Shown here in pieces: positions 23,162 to 31,568 of a stretch of DNA of 64,000 nucleotides. The notes beneath the pieces are model-generated. The model saw only the letters and a program-made list of their open reading frames with translations, made no database searches and was not told where the DNA came from. Made by a program: the position numbers and the translations under genes. This DNA comes from Methylobacterium sp. E-065 (GTDB lineage: Bacteria > Pseudomonadota > Alphaproteobacteria > Rhizobiales > Beijerinckiaceae): contig NZ_JAKSYD010000303.1 in NCBI RefSeq assembly GCF_022829605.1, positions 1-64,000 on the forward strand, in the 5' to 3' direction. Within the stretch, counting starts at the first letter, position 1, and every line of letters starts with the position of its first letter.

Positions 23162-25870
23162 ATGAAAGTCGTCGTCGTCGAGTCGCCGGCCAAAGCGAAG
23201 ACAATCAATAAGTATCTCGGCCGCGACTATGAAGTCATCGCCTCCTTCGGGCATATCCGCGACCTGCCGGCCAAGGACGGTTCGGTCGATCCCGAACAGG
23301 ATTTCAAGATGATCTGGGAGCTTGCCGACCGCGGCGCCAGCCGGGTCAGCGAGATCGCCAAGGCCGTCAAGGGCGCCGACAAGCTGATCCTGGCGACCGA
23401 CCCGGATCGCGAGGGCGAGGCGATCTCCTGGCACGTGCTGGAGGCGCTGAACGCCCGCAAGGTGCTCAAGGGCATCCCGGTCGAGCGCGTGACCTTCAAC
23501 GCCATCACCAAGTCGTCGGTCGAGCAGGCGATGCGCAAGCCGCGCGAGATCGACCAGGCGCTGGTCGATGCCTACCTGGCGCGCAGGGCGCTCGACTATC
23601 TGGTCGGCTTCAACCTCTCGCCGGTCCTGTGGCGCAAGCTTCCGGGTGCCCGCTCGGCCGGGCGCGTACAGTCCGTGGCGTTGCGCCTCGTGGTCGAGCG
23701 CGAGATGGAGATCGAGCGGTTCAAGCCGCGCGAGTACTGGACGCTCATCGCCACGCTGACGACCGCCGACGGCGCGACCTTCGAGGCCCGCCTCGTCGGC
23801 GCCGACGGCAAGCGCATCCAGCGCCTCGACGTCGGCACCGGCGACGAGGCCGCCGCGTTCAAGCGCGACCTCGAACTCGCGACCTTCCAGGTGGCGAGCG
23901 TCGAGGCGAAGCCCGCCAAGCGCCATCCGCAGCCGCCCTTCACCACCTCGACCCTCCAGCAGGAAGCCTCGCGCAAGCTCGGGATGGCGCCGGCCCAGAC
24001 CATGCGGGTCGCCCAGCGCCTCTACGAGGGCGTCGATGTCGGCGGCGAGACGGTCGGCATCATCACCTACATGCGGACCGACGGCGTCGATATGGCGCCG
24101 GAGGCGATCCAGGACACCCGCCGGGTGATCGGCAAGGAGTTCGGCGACCGCTACGTGCCGGACGTGCCGCGCAAGTACACCGTCAAGGCCAAGAACGCCC
24201 AGGAAGCCCACGAGGCGGTGCGGCCGACCGATATGGGCCGCCTGCCGAAGGCCGTCGCGCGCCACCTGGAGCCCGAGCAGGCCAAGCTCTACGACCTGAT
24301 CTGGACCCGCACCATGGCGAGCCAGATGGAATCGGCCGAATTGGAGCGCACCACCGTCGACGTCACCGCGAAGGTCGGGCCGCGCCAGATCGACCTGCGC
24401 GCCACCGGGCAGGTGGTGAAGTTCGACGGCTTCCTGGCGCTCTACCAAGAGGGCAAGGACGACGAGGAGGACGAGGAGAGCCGCCGCCTGCCGCCCATGA
24501 AGGCCGGCGACCCGCTCAAGCGCGAGCGGATCAGCTCGACCCAGCATTTCACCGAGCCGCCGCCGCGCTATTCCGAGGCGAGCCTCGTGAAGCGGATGGA
24601 GGAACTCGGTATCGGCCGCCCGTCCACCTATGCGGCCGTGCTCCAGACCCTGCGGGATCGCGAATACGTCAAGATCGAAAAGAAGCGGCTGCAGCCGGAG
24701 GATAAGGGCCGGCTCGTCACGGGCTTCCTGGAGAGCTTCTTCCGGCGCTACGTCGAGTACGATTTCACCGCCAGCCTGGAGGAGCAGCTCGACCGGGTCT
24801 CCAACGCCGAGATCGACTGGCGGGCGGTTCTGCGCGACTTCTGGCGCGACTTCTCCGCCGCGATCGGCGAGACCAAGGAGTTGCGCGTCACCGACGTGCT
24901 GGAGGCCCTGAACGGCCTGCTCGGCCCGCACATCTTCCCCGACAAGGGCGACGGCTCGAACCCGCGCACCTGCCCGACCTGCGGGGCCGGCCAGCTGTCG
25001 CTGAAGCTCGGCAAGTTCGGCGCCTTCATCGGCTGCTCGAACTATCCGGAATGCAAATACACCCGCCAGCTCTCGGCCACCGGGGTCGACGGCGACGGGG
25101 ACGGTTCGTCGGCCGAGGGCGGTCAACCGGGCGTGCGGGTGCTGGGCAACGATCCCGTGACCGGGATGCCGGTGACGATCCGCGACGGGCGGTTCGGCCC
25201 GTTCGTCCAGCTCGGCGAGGCTTCCACCGAGAAGGACGCCGCGAAGCCGAAGCGCTCGTCGCTGCCGAAGGGGGCCAGCCCCTCGTCGGTCGATCTGGAG
25301 AAGGCGCTGGCGCTGCTGTCGCTCCCCCGGGAGGTGGCGCGCCATCCCGAGACCGGCGAGCCGATCCTGGCCAATCTCGGCCGGTTCGGGCCCTACGTGC
25401 AGCACGGGAAGACCTACGCCAATCTCGGCAAGGACGACGACGTGCTGGAGATCGGCGGCAACCGCGCCATCGACCTGATCGTCGCCAAGGAGCAGGGCGG
25501 CGGACGCGGCCGCCCGGCCGCCGATCCGGGCCGGCCAATCGGCAAGGACGAGACCAGCGGGCGCGACCTCGTGGTCAAGGCCGGCAAGTACGGCCCCTAC
25601 GTCACGGACGGCGAGGTCAACGCCACGCTGCCGAAGACGATGAACGCCGAGGCGCTGACGCTGGACGAGGCGATCGCCCTGGTGAACGCCAAGCGCGCCG
25701 CGGGTGGCGGCAAGCCGGCGAAGCGCGGCGGCGCGCGGAAAACCGCGTCCAAGCCCGCGGCCAAGACGTCATCCCGTGCGGCCAGCGGCGACAAGCCGGC
25801 GGCCAAGAAGGCCCCCGCGAAAAAGCCGGCCGCTAAGAAGGCGCCTGCGAAGAAGACGGGGGCCGGTTGA
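23162..25870 (+). CDS. topA: DNA topoisomerase I
   Basis: A 902-residue type IA topoisomerase that relaxes negative supercoils. The Toprim domain holds VVVESPAKAKT with Glu7 and DPDREGE at 80-86. The active-site Tyr303 lies in GIITYMRTDG. One Cys4 zinc element (CPTCGAGQLSLKLGKFGAFI, then GCSNYPECKY) is followed by further Topo_C_ZnRpt-like segments (GRFGPFVQLGE, GRFGPYVQHGK, GKYGPYVTDGE). The tail is a Lys/Ala/Pro-rich repeat that probably binds DNA nonspecifically. dprA, its usual upstream neighbour in Rhizobiales, is replaced here by the BrnT/BrnA locus. Confidence 0.98.
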   Translation: MKVVVVESPAKAKTINKYLGRDYEVIASFGHIRDLPAKDGSVDPEQDFKMIWELADRGASRVSEIAKAVKGADKLILATDPDREGEAISWHVLEALNARKVLKGIPVERVTFNAITKSSVEQAMRKPREIDQALVDAYLARRALDYLVGFNLSPVLWRKLPGARSAGRVQSVALRLVVEREMEIERFKPREYWTLIATLTTADGATFEARLVGADGKRIQRLDVGTGDEAAAFKRDLELATFQVASVEAKPAKRHPQPPFTTSTLQQEASRKLGMAPAQTMRVAQRLYEGVDVGGETVGIITYMRTDGVDMAPEAIQDTRRVIGKEFGDRYVPDVPRKYTVKAKNAQEAHEAVRPTDMGRLPKAVARHLEPEQAKLYDLIWTRTMASQMESAELERTTVDVTAKVGPRQIDLRATGQVVKFDGFLALYQEGKDDEEDEESRRLPPMKAGDPLKRERISSTQHFTEPPPRYSEASLVKRMEELGIGRPSTYAAVLQTLRDREYVKIEKKRLQPEDKGRLVTGFLESFFRRYVEYDFTASLEEQLDRVSNAEIDWRAVLRDFWRDFSAAIGETKELRVTDVLEALNGLLGPHIFPDKGDGSNPRTCPTCGAGQLSLKLGKFGAFIGCSNYPECKYTRQLSATGVDGDGDGSSAEGGQPGVRVLGNDPVTGMPVTIRDGRFGPFVQLGEASTEKDAAKPKRSSLPKGASPSSVDLEKALALLSLPREVARHPETGEPILANLGRFGPYVQHGKTYANLGKDDDVLEIGGNRAIDLIVAKEQGGGRGRPAADPGRPIGKDETSGRDLVVKAGKYGPYVTDGEVNATLPKTMNAEALTLDEAIALVNAKRAAGGGKPAKRGGARKTASKPAAKTSSRAASGDKPAAKKAPAKKPAAKKAPAKKTGAG

Positions 25871-25907
25871 ACATACGTTGGGGCGAATACGAAAGCGATC
25901 CTCTCAA

Positions 25908-26026
25908 ACCCCCTCATCCTGAGGTGACCGCGTGAGCGGGCCTCGAAGGAAGGCTCCAGGGATCGCAGTGGGATGTGGAGGGCTCCTTCGAGGCCTCCGC
26001 TCCGCTACGTCAGGATAAGGCTGAGG
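25908..26026. repeat. dispersed inverted repeat, family D copy 1
   Basis: The left end is CCCTCATCCTGAGGTGACCG and the right end CGTCAGGATAAGGCTGAGG, an imperfect inverted repeat. Inside are GCGGGCCTCGAAGGAAGGCT and AGGGCTCCTTCGAGGCCTCC, also inverted to each other. The second copy is at 28832-28950. It follows topA by about 40 bases. No open frame or transposase is present. Confidence 0.85.
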
Positions 26027-26082
26027 ACTGGGCTTCGCTCCGGTTCGCGCTGTGCCGGGGCACATCGTGGATCCTGTCCGGC

Positions 26083-26271
26083 TCAAACCAGATAGGTGAT
26101 CGTCGCCGCGACTGCGGTTGCGAAGGTCGCCAGCGCGATCGTGGTGGCGTTGACCAGAGCGCGTGCAGGCGGAATGCCGGCCGCGTCGTCGTCACATCCG
26201 AAGGCGGCACCGGCCGCATGCTCGAAGCGAATCAGCGTCAGGCGACGGGCCTCGATCGCGGCGTCACTCAT
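26083..26271 (-). CDS. small hypothetical membrane-anchored protein
   Basis: From ATG 26271 the product is 62 residues: MSDAAIEARRLTLIRFEHAA, a short acidic stretch (CDDDAAG), then a C-terminal membrane helix (NATTIALATFATAVAATITY). No family was recognised. The N-terminus looks soluble and the tail would anchor it in the inner membrane. It sits alone between the family D repeat and parE. Confidence 0.5.
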   Translation of the reverse strand: MSDAAIEARRLTLIRFEHAAGAAFGCDDDAAGIPPARALVNATTIALATFATAVAATITYLV

Positions 26272-26576
26272 GGACTGAGCCTCCCAGGACTGCGGCCCGC
26301 TGGCCACGGTCAAGTTTTATCTTCGCCAACAACGTCGCGCATTCGCAGCCGTTCCGACGGAGATCTACTGAGATCCGGCGGTTGCGTCGCGAGAAAGCTT
26401 TAACTCATTGTTGTGCAACACTGCGATGACGTGCGGCCGAACGGTCTCGTACGGGCGCGCCGAACAGCCCCTCGCTCGCGGCGGCGCAGCATGCGATGAT
26501 ACGGCTGCGTCGCCAGAGCGAAACGCTCGGGGCGAATGGCTTTGATGTTTCCGTTTTGTTCCGCTATGATGCGGGG
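26272..26576. other. intergenic region upstream of parE
   Basis: 305 bases with lower G+C than the surrounding genes and no believable gene. It must contain the parE promoter. The best landmarks are an AT-rich stretch around 26395-26420 (GAGAAAGCTTTAACTCATTG) and a T-rich stretch at 26540-26560. No riboswitch or RNA gene was recognised. Confidence 0.4.
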
Positions 26577-28718
26577 ATGAAGGCGCATGCTCCACGACCC
26601 CAGATCCGTCTGCGCGATTCCGAGCCGGCCGACGCGCCGCGCCCGCGGAGGCCGCGCGTGAGCGATCCGGCACGCGACATATTCGGGCCGGGCGGGAAGG
26701 GCTCGGCCGCCCGTTCGCCCGAGCCGCGGCGGCGCCTGGAGGCCTCCGCCTCGATCACGGCGCTCGCAGCCGCCGAGCCCGAGTCCGGCTACACTGCCTC
26801 CGACATCGAGGTGCTGGAAGGCCTGGAGCCGGTCCGGCGCCGGCCCGGCATGTATATCGGCGGCACCGACGAGCGGGCGCTGCACCACCTCTTCGCCGAG
26901 GTGATCGATAATTCCATGGACGAGGCGGTGGCGGGCCATGCCAGCTTCATCGAGGTCGAGCTGGAGGAATCCGGCTCCCTGGTGGTGACCGATAACGGCC
27001 GCGGCATCCCGGTCGACCCGCACCCGAAATTCCCCGGCAAGTCGGCGCTGGAGGTCATCATGACCACGCTGCATGCCGGCGGTAAGTTCGACTCGAAGGT
27101 CTACGAGACCTCGGGCGGCCTGCACGGCGTCGGCATCTCGGTGGTGAATGCGCTCTCGGACCTGCTTGAGGTCGAGGTCGCCCGCAACCAGACCCTCTAC
27201 CGCCAGACGTTCTCGCGCGGTCATGCGCAGGGGGCCTTGGAGCTGGTCGGCCGGGTTCAGAACCGGCGCGGCACGCGGGTCCGCTTCCATCCCGACGCCG
27301 AGATCTTCGGCTCGCTGAAGTTCGACCCGCGCCGCCTGTTCAAGATGGCGCGCTCGAAGGCCTACCTGTTCGGCGGCGTCGAGATCCGTTGGCGCTGCGC
27401 CCCTGCCCTGCTCGAAGGGCTGGCGGACGTGCCGGCCGAGGCGGTGCATCGCTTCCCCGACGGGTTGCGCGACTACCTCGCCCGGGACATCGACGGCAAG
27501 GATCTGGTCACCGAGGCGATGTTCTCCGGCAAGATCACCAAGCCGGGCTCGCACGGGTCGCTCGAGTGGGCGGTGACCTGGATGGTCACCGAGGACGGGT
27601 TCTCGCACTCCTACTGCAACACGATCCCGACGCCCGAGGGCGGCACCCACGAGGCCGGCCTGCGGGTCGCCCTGCTCCGGGGCCTGCGCGAGCACGCCGA
27701 GCGCGTGAACCAAGCCAAGCGCATGACGGCGGTCACCACCGACGACGTCATGGCGACCTGCGCGTCGATGCTGTCTGTCTTCATCCGCGAGCCGGAATTC
27801 CAGGGCCAGACCAAGGACAAGCTCGCCACCGTGGAGGCGCAGCGCATCGTCGAGACGGCGGTGCGCGACGCCTTCGACCATTGGCTGGCCGCCTCCCCGG
27901 CCCAGGCCAACAAGGTCCTGGATTGGGTGATCGATCGCGCCGAGGAGCGTCTGCGTCGCCGTCAGGAGAAGGAGGTCGCCCGCAAGAGCGCCACCCGCAA
28001 GCTGCGCCTGCCCGGCAAGCTCGCCGATTGCTCGGCAGCCGGCACGGCGGGCTCGGAGATCTTCATCGTCGAGGGTGATTCCGCCGGCGGTTCGGCCAAG
28101 CAGGCCCGCGACCGGGCGACCCAGGCGATTCTCCCCTTGCGCGGCAAGATCCTGAACGTCGCCTCGGCGAGCCGGGACAAGCTCGGCGCCAACCAGCTGA
28201 TCTCGGATCTGACCCTGGCGCTCGGCTGCGGCACCGGGACGGCCTTCCGCGAGGCGGATCTCCGCTACGACAAGGTGATCATCATGACGGACGCCGACGT
28301 CGACGGCGCCCATATCGCCTCGCTGCTGATCACGTTCTTCTACCGCCAGATGCCGAAGCTGATCGACCGCGGGCATCTCTACCTCGCGATCCCGCCGCTC
28401 TACCGGCTGCAGCAGGGTTCGAAGGTGGCCTACGCCCGGGACGACGCCGACCGGGAGCGCATCACCAAGACGGTGTTCAAGGGCGGCAAGGTCGAGATCG
28501 GGCGGTTCAAGGGCCTGGGCGAGATGATGCCGGCCCAGCTCAAGGAGACCACCATGGATCCGAAGAAGCGCACGTTGCTGCGCGTCGCGATCCTGGACGA
28601 GGCCCGGGAATCGACCGGCGACACGGTCGAGCGCTTGATGGGCAACAAGCCCGAGGCCCGCTTCGCCTTCATCAGCGAGCGCGCAGCCTTCGCCGAGGGG
28701 GCGGATCTCGATATCTGA
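26577..28718 (+). CDS. parE: DNA topoisomerase IV subunit B
   Basis: A 713-residue type IIA topoisomerase ATPase subunit; with ParC it decatenates chromosomes. After a low-complexity lead of about 65 residues, the GHKL ATPase shows VLEGLEPVRRRPGMYIGG, EVIDNSMDEA, VTDNGRGIPVD and GGLHGVGISVVNALS. The Toprim domain has IFIVEGDSAGGSAKQARDR and IMTDADVDGAHIASLL. The C-terminus GRFKGLGEMMPAQLKETTMD is typical. ParE is preferred over GyrB because the C-terminal region lacks the insertion common in proteobacterial GyrB and the N-terminal extension is usual in Rhizobiales ParE. ATG 26577 is the first start with coding-like sequence. Confidence 0.95.
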   Translation: MKAHAPRPQIRLRDSEPADAPRPRRPRVSDPARDIFGPGGKGSAARSPEPRRRLEASASITALAAAEPESGYTASDIEVLEGLEPVRRRPGMYIGGTDERALHHLFAEVIDNSMDEAVAGHASFIEVELEESGSLVVTDNGRGIPVDPHPKFPGKSALEVIMTTLHAGGKFDSKVYETSGGLHGVGISVVNALSDLLEVEVARNQTLYRQTFSRGHAQGALELVGRVQNRRGTRVRFHPDAEIFGSLKFDPRRLFKMARSKAYLFGGVEIRWRCAPALLEGLADVPAEAVHRFPDGLRDYLARDIDGKDLVTEAMFSGKITKPGSHGSLEWAVTWMVTEDGFSHSYCNTIPTPEGGTHEAGLRVALLRGLREHAERVNQAKRMTAVTTDDVMATCASMLSVFIREPEFQGQTKDKLATVEAQRIVETAVRDAFDHWLAASPAQANKVLDWVIDRAEERLRRRQEKEVARKSATRKLRLPGKLADCSAAGTAGSEIFIVEGDSAGGSAKQARDRATQAILPLRGKILNVASASRDKLGANQLISDLTLALGCGTGTAFREADLRYDKVIIMTDADVDGAHIASLLITFFYRQMPKLIDRGHLYLAIPPLYRLQQGSKVAYARDDADRERITKTVFKGGKVEIGRFKGLGEMMPAQLKETTMDPKKRTLLRVAILDEARESTGDTVERLMGNKPEARFAFISERAAFAEGADLDI

Positions 28719-28831
28719 GGCCCCTGCACAGGCCGCCGCATCGGGCGATGCGGCGGTGTAGGGCGCTGAGAATCGTTTTCGCTAACGTTGCGCAGGGTAC
28801 ACGACAGCGCGCTGTATCGGGTTTCCCATCC

Positions 28832-28950
28832 AACACCTTCATCCTGAGGTGCCCGCGTCAGCGGGCCTCGAAGGAGGGCTCCAGGGATCGCAGGTCCTTC
28901 TGGAGAGCTCTTTCGAGGCCTCCGCTACGCTGCGACACCTCAGGATGAGG
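28832..28950. repeat. dispersed inverted repeat, family D copy 2
   Basis: The ends are CACCTTCATCCTGAGGTGCC and GACACCTCAGGATGAGGCCG, closer to a perfect inverted repeat than copy 1. The internal pair is GCGGGCCTCGAAGGAGGGCT / AGAGCTCTTTCGAGGCCTCC. It lies in the 370-base gap between parE and the convergent PRC-barrel gene; the rest of the gap (28719-28831, 28951-29088) shows no gene. Confidence 0.85.
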
Positions 28951-29088
28951 CCGTGGGTTGGATTGGGATTGCCCGGCACGGCGCGGTCGTGTCCCGTCCG
29001 CGTTGCCCTCGTGCGCGACTCGAAACGCGCGTTGTGACGCGCGCTCCTTGGCTTAGCTGATGTCTGCCTCGTGGGAGAGCGCTCTCGC

Positions 29089-29580
29089 CTAATGCGCGGC
29101 GATCGCCTTCGCGGGATCGAAGGGATGGGCGGCGGAGATCGCGTCCTTGCTCATGTTGAGGACCGCCGAGAACCGGTCGCCGCCCGGCCGTAGCACCAGG
29201 GCGCCGGGCTCCACCGCGATGTGCTTGCTTCCGATGCCGAGGAAGCCGCCGACATCGAGCACGACCGCCTTGAGGGTCCCGCCATCGGCGATCAGCAGGT
29301 TGTCGATCTTGCCGACGCTGTCGCCCGCGGCGTTGCGCACCTCCACGCCGATCATCGTCGTGGTCAGGAACGCGACAGGCTTCAATCCCTGACGCTTGGC
29401 CGCATCCTGGGCATTGGCCGCCTCCATCAAGCGGCCGGCTCCGGTGCCGCCGCTGGTCGATGTCCCCGGCCCCGTTCCCGGCAGGACCGTGCCGTTGCCG
29501 ATCACGCTCGTATCCTGGGCATGAGCCGGGGCGGCGGCGAGGAAGGCCGCCAGCGACAGGAGAAGATATGGGCTCCGCAT
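29089..29580 (-). CDS. exported PRC-barrel domain protein
   Basis: From ATG 29580 the protein has 163 residues. It has a signal peptide (MRSPYLLLSLAAFLAAAPAH, cleaved after AHA), a Gly/Thr-rich linker, then a PRC-barrel: TTTMIGVEVRNAAGDSVGKI, DNLLIADGGTLKAVVLDVGG and FLGIGSKHIAVEP. PRC-barrels are small beta-barrels that mediate protein or RNA interactions. Exported forms are common in Methylobacterium, and their role is unknown. The upstream extension to 29763 crosses the terminator of the neighbouring porin-like gene and is not coding. Confidence 0.88.
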   Translation of the reverse strand: MRSPYLLLSLAAFLAAAPAHAQDTSVIGNGTVLPGTGPGTSTSGGTGAGRLMEAANAQDAAKRQGLKPVAFLTTTMIGVEVRNAAGDSVGKIDNLLIADGGTLKAVVLDVGGFLGIGSKHIAVEPGALVLRPGGDRFSAVLNMSKDAISAAHPFDPAKAIAAH

Positions 29581-29698
29581 GGCTGATCGCTCCGCTGCGC
29601 CCTGGTCCAGCGGGCGACGCGGACACAATCGTTCGGCCCTGGCCCGGTTCCGGCCCGCCATGTCGCACCCGCCCGAACCCGTCGGGCACCTCAGAACG

Positions 29699-29727
29699 AA
29701 AAAGGGCCCGGCCTTGCAGCCGGACCC
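29699..29727 (-). terminator. intrinsic terminator of the outer-membrane protein gene
   Basis: On the minus strand a 9-bp stem (GGGTCCGGC / GCCGGGCCC, one wobble pair) with a 6-base loop is followed by TTTTT. It lies about 40 bases after the stop codon at 29769. Confidence 0.8.
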
Positions 29728-29768
29728 CTTCGCGATGGGGCCGGGAAACCCGGCTCCGTGCATGAAGC

Positions 29769-30635
29769 TCAGTAGGAGCCGAACTTGTAGTTCACGCCGG
29801 CGCGGATGACGGCGAACTCGGTCTTCGCAGCGCCGCCGTTGAGGTAGACGGTGCCGTTCGGGGGCAGGACGCCCGAGAAGTAGACGCCCGAGGCGGCGTT
29901 CTTCTGGCGATCGAGGTTCACGTACAGGCCTTCGACCTTGAACGTCACGGCCGAGGACTTGAAGAAGTTCAGGAACGAGTCGGTGGGCAGCGCGTACTCG
30001 ACACCGCCGCCGACCGCGTAGCCGGTGCGGAAGCTGTCGCGGAAGCGACGGCCAGCGAAGTTCTGGTCGTCCTGGCCCGAGCCGTAGGCGTAACCGCCGG
30101 TGGCATACACCAGGGTTCGGTCGAAGGCGTAGCCGATGCGGCCACGCGCCGTGCCGAAGTAGTCTAGGCCATTGCCGCTGGTGGCGACGTAGGCGCGCGG
30201 GCTGGTGAAGGCGGAGCCCGGATTGCCGAAACCGGTGTAGTTCTGCGTGCCGTTGGCGCGGCGGGCGAAGTCGACATACTGGGCGTCAGCCTCGAAGCCG
30301 ATCACCACGCCCGAGCCCGGCGTGAACTGGTAGTTGTAGCCGATCTGCGCGCCGCCGGTGAAGCCGTCGTTGCTCGGCCGCTTGTTCACGCTGATGACGC
30401 CAGCGGTGTCTTCCGACCCGACGACCGAGCCGGCCGGCAGGTTGTAGTTCGTGGTGCGACGGCTGTTGGCGTCGATGCCGTAGCCGGCGTTTCCACCGAA
30501 GTAGAACCCCGTCCAGGTGAAGACCGGCATGGGCGCGAAAGCCGGCGGCGGGGCCGCGCGGCGCGGCAGGTCGGCCGCGGAAACTGCGGCGGCGGTGCCG
30601 ACAAGCACAGTCGACGCAAGGAGAAGCTTCTTCAT
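29769..30635 (-). CDS. outer-membrane beta-barrel protein (Omp25/Omp31-like)
   Basis: A 288-residue exported protein. The signal peptide is MKKLLLASTVLVGTAAAVSA, and a Pro-rich linker leads into FTWTGFYFGGNAGYGIDANS, the diagnostic start of the Omp25/31 porin-like family of Rhizobiales. Alternating strands follow (GFTGGAQIGYNYQFTPGSGV, GRIGYAFDRTLVYATGGYAY, YAVGGGVEYALP) and the end is AVIRAGVNYKFGSY, a beta-strand ending in an aromatic residue. It is a surface protein with a structural or adhesion-type role. It has its own terminator and a relatively AT-rich upstream region. Confidence 0.93.
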   Translation of the reverse strand: MKKLLLASTVLVGTAAAVSAADLPRRAAPPPAFAPMPVFTWTGFYFGGNAGYGIDANSRRTTNYNLPAGSVVGSEDTAGVISVNKRPSNDGFTGGAQIGYNYQFTPGSGVVIGFEADAQYVDFARRANGTQNYTGFGNPGSAFTSPRAYVATSGNGLDYFGTARGRIGYAFDRTLVYATGGYAYGSGQDDQNFAGRRFRDSFRTGYAVGGGVEYALPTDSFLNFFKSSAVTFKVEGLYVNLDRQKNAASGVYFSGVLPPNGTVYLNGGAAKTEFAVIRAGVNYKFGSY

Positions 30636-31049
30636 AGTTCCAAAGGTCCTGGGTTAACGGGAGCCGGCAGTCTTCTAGGCGCTCCGGTTCGCAAGGTCTG
30701 TCGCTTTCCTGCAACGAGCATCGGCAGACTAGATGCATCGAGTCAACGAATCATGAAGACTTTTCCGCGTTATCATCCTTCATGAAGGCTCTATGAACGT
30801 CAAGATTGCTATCGATATTGTCATATTCGATTTGTATCTCGCGAGCGAAGCCGAGATTAAAGCCGCAAGTAGATGGTCCGTGAGGGGGAATACAATCGAA
30901 AACGGCAATTTGGGAAGCTTCGGGTGCGGAAACGGTGCCGTCTCGCTTGGGCTCTGTCTGGCGGCGCGGCGCGTAAAGTCCAGGTTAACTTTGTCATCCG
31001 ATGAATCCCGGTCGAAGGCCGGGCGCGCGCTCGGCAGAGTGAGGCGCTC
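30636..31049. other. AT-richer intergenic region upstream of the outer-membrane protein gene
   Basis: 414 bases without a believable gene. The first 150 bases should carry the porin promoter and leader on the minus strand. A perfect 12-bp palindrome CCTTCATGAAGG is at 30776-30787, within a stretch where ATGAA/TTCAT elements recur (30744-30800). This could be an operator. An open frame beginning at 30793 is Arg/Ser-rich and not convincing. Confidence 0.45.
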
Positions 31050-31382
31050 ATGCCCGTCCGCCACGATCAGGCTCCGCGATCCTTCGGCCGGCGGCGGCCG
31101 GTCGATGCGCCAGGCCCGGAACGCACGAGGCCCGATAGATCGGCGAGCCTGTTCGGCCGGACGCTGCGCGTGTCGGCGGTCGTCGGGTTCCTGTCCGTCC
31201 TCGGCATCACGCAGTTGGCCCGATGGATCGCGGCCGACGAGGCGCCCGCCCGGATCGCCCATGTGGCCGGTCCGGTGCCGGCCGAGCCCGAGACCACCGG
31301 CGCGATCACGGCGGCCGGGGCAGCGCGGGGTACGCATCTCGACCCCTGTCGCCTGGCCGACTCGACGCAGCTCAGGCCCTGA
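31050..31382 (+). CDS. hypothetical protein with one membrane segment
   Basis: A 110-residue frame with a basic, Pro/Arg-rich N-terminus, one moderately hydrophobic segment (RVSAVVGFLSVLGITQLARW) and a Pro/Glu-rich tail ending DPCRLADSTQLRP. No family was recognised. The tail has normal codon usage but the first 30 residues look like shadow sequence. A shorter protein starting inside cannot be excluded. It is placed just upstream of a helicase gene on the same strand. Confidence 0.5.
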   Translation: MPVRHDQAPRSFGRRRPVDAPGPERTRPDRSASLFGRTLRVSAVVGFLSVLGITQLARWIAADEAPARIAHVAGPVPAEPETTGAITAAGAARGTHLDPCRLADSTQLRP

Positions 31383-31421
31383 TCCGCTGTGCGTGGCGGC
31401 GCAGGGTCGCGCATTGCGAGA

Positions 31422-31449
31422 TTGACAAGTCGCGCCAACCCCCTAACTG
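31422..31449 (+). promoter_or_regulatory. candidate sigma-70-type promoter of the RNA helicase gene
   Basis: TTGACA at 31422-31427, a 16-base spacer, then TAACTG at 31444-31449. It is 120 bases before the helicase ATG and in an otherwise GC-rich gap. Cold- or stress-controlled long leaders are common for such helicases, but nothing here proves it. Confidence 0.35.
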
Positions 31450-31568
31450 ACTCCTGGCATGCGCCCCGCGGCCCCGGAGCGTACCAGCGCCCCGCGCGAG
31501 CCATCCCCAGCCGTTGCCGCGACGGTGTCCTTCGCGCCGGCCGGGCGCGCAACGGTTCCTGAACGCAG

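Noticed and set aside
23144..25405. 753-codon minus-strand frame over topA
   Set aside because: Shadow of topA; low-complexity His/Arg/Leu/Gly composition.
26400..28376. 658-codon minus-strand frame over parE
   Set aside because: Shadow of parE with no recognisable motif.
30793..31425. 210-codon plus-strand frame before the helicase
   Set aside because: After a plausible first 25 residues, the sequence becomes Arg/Ser/Pro-rich and overlaps a better candidate in another frame.
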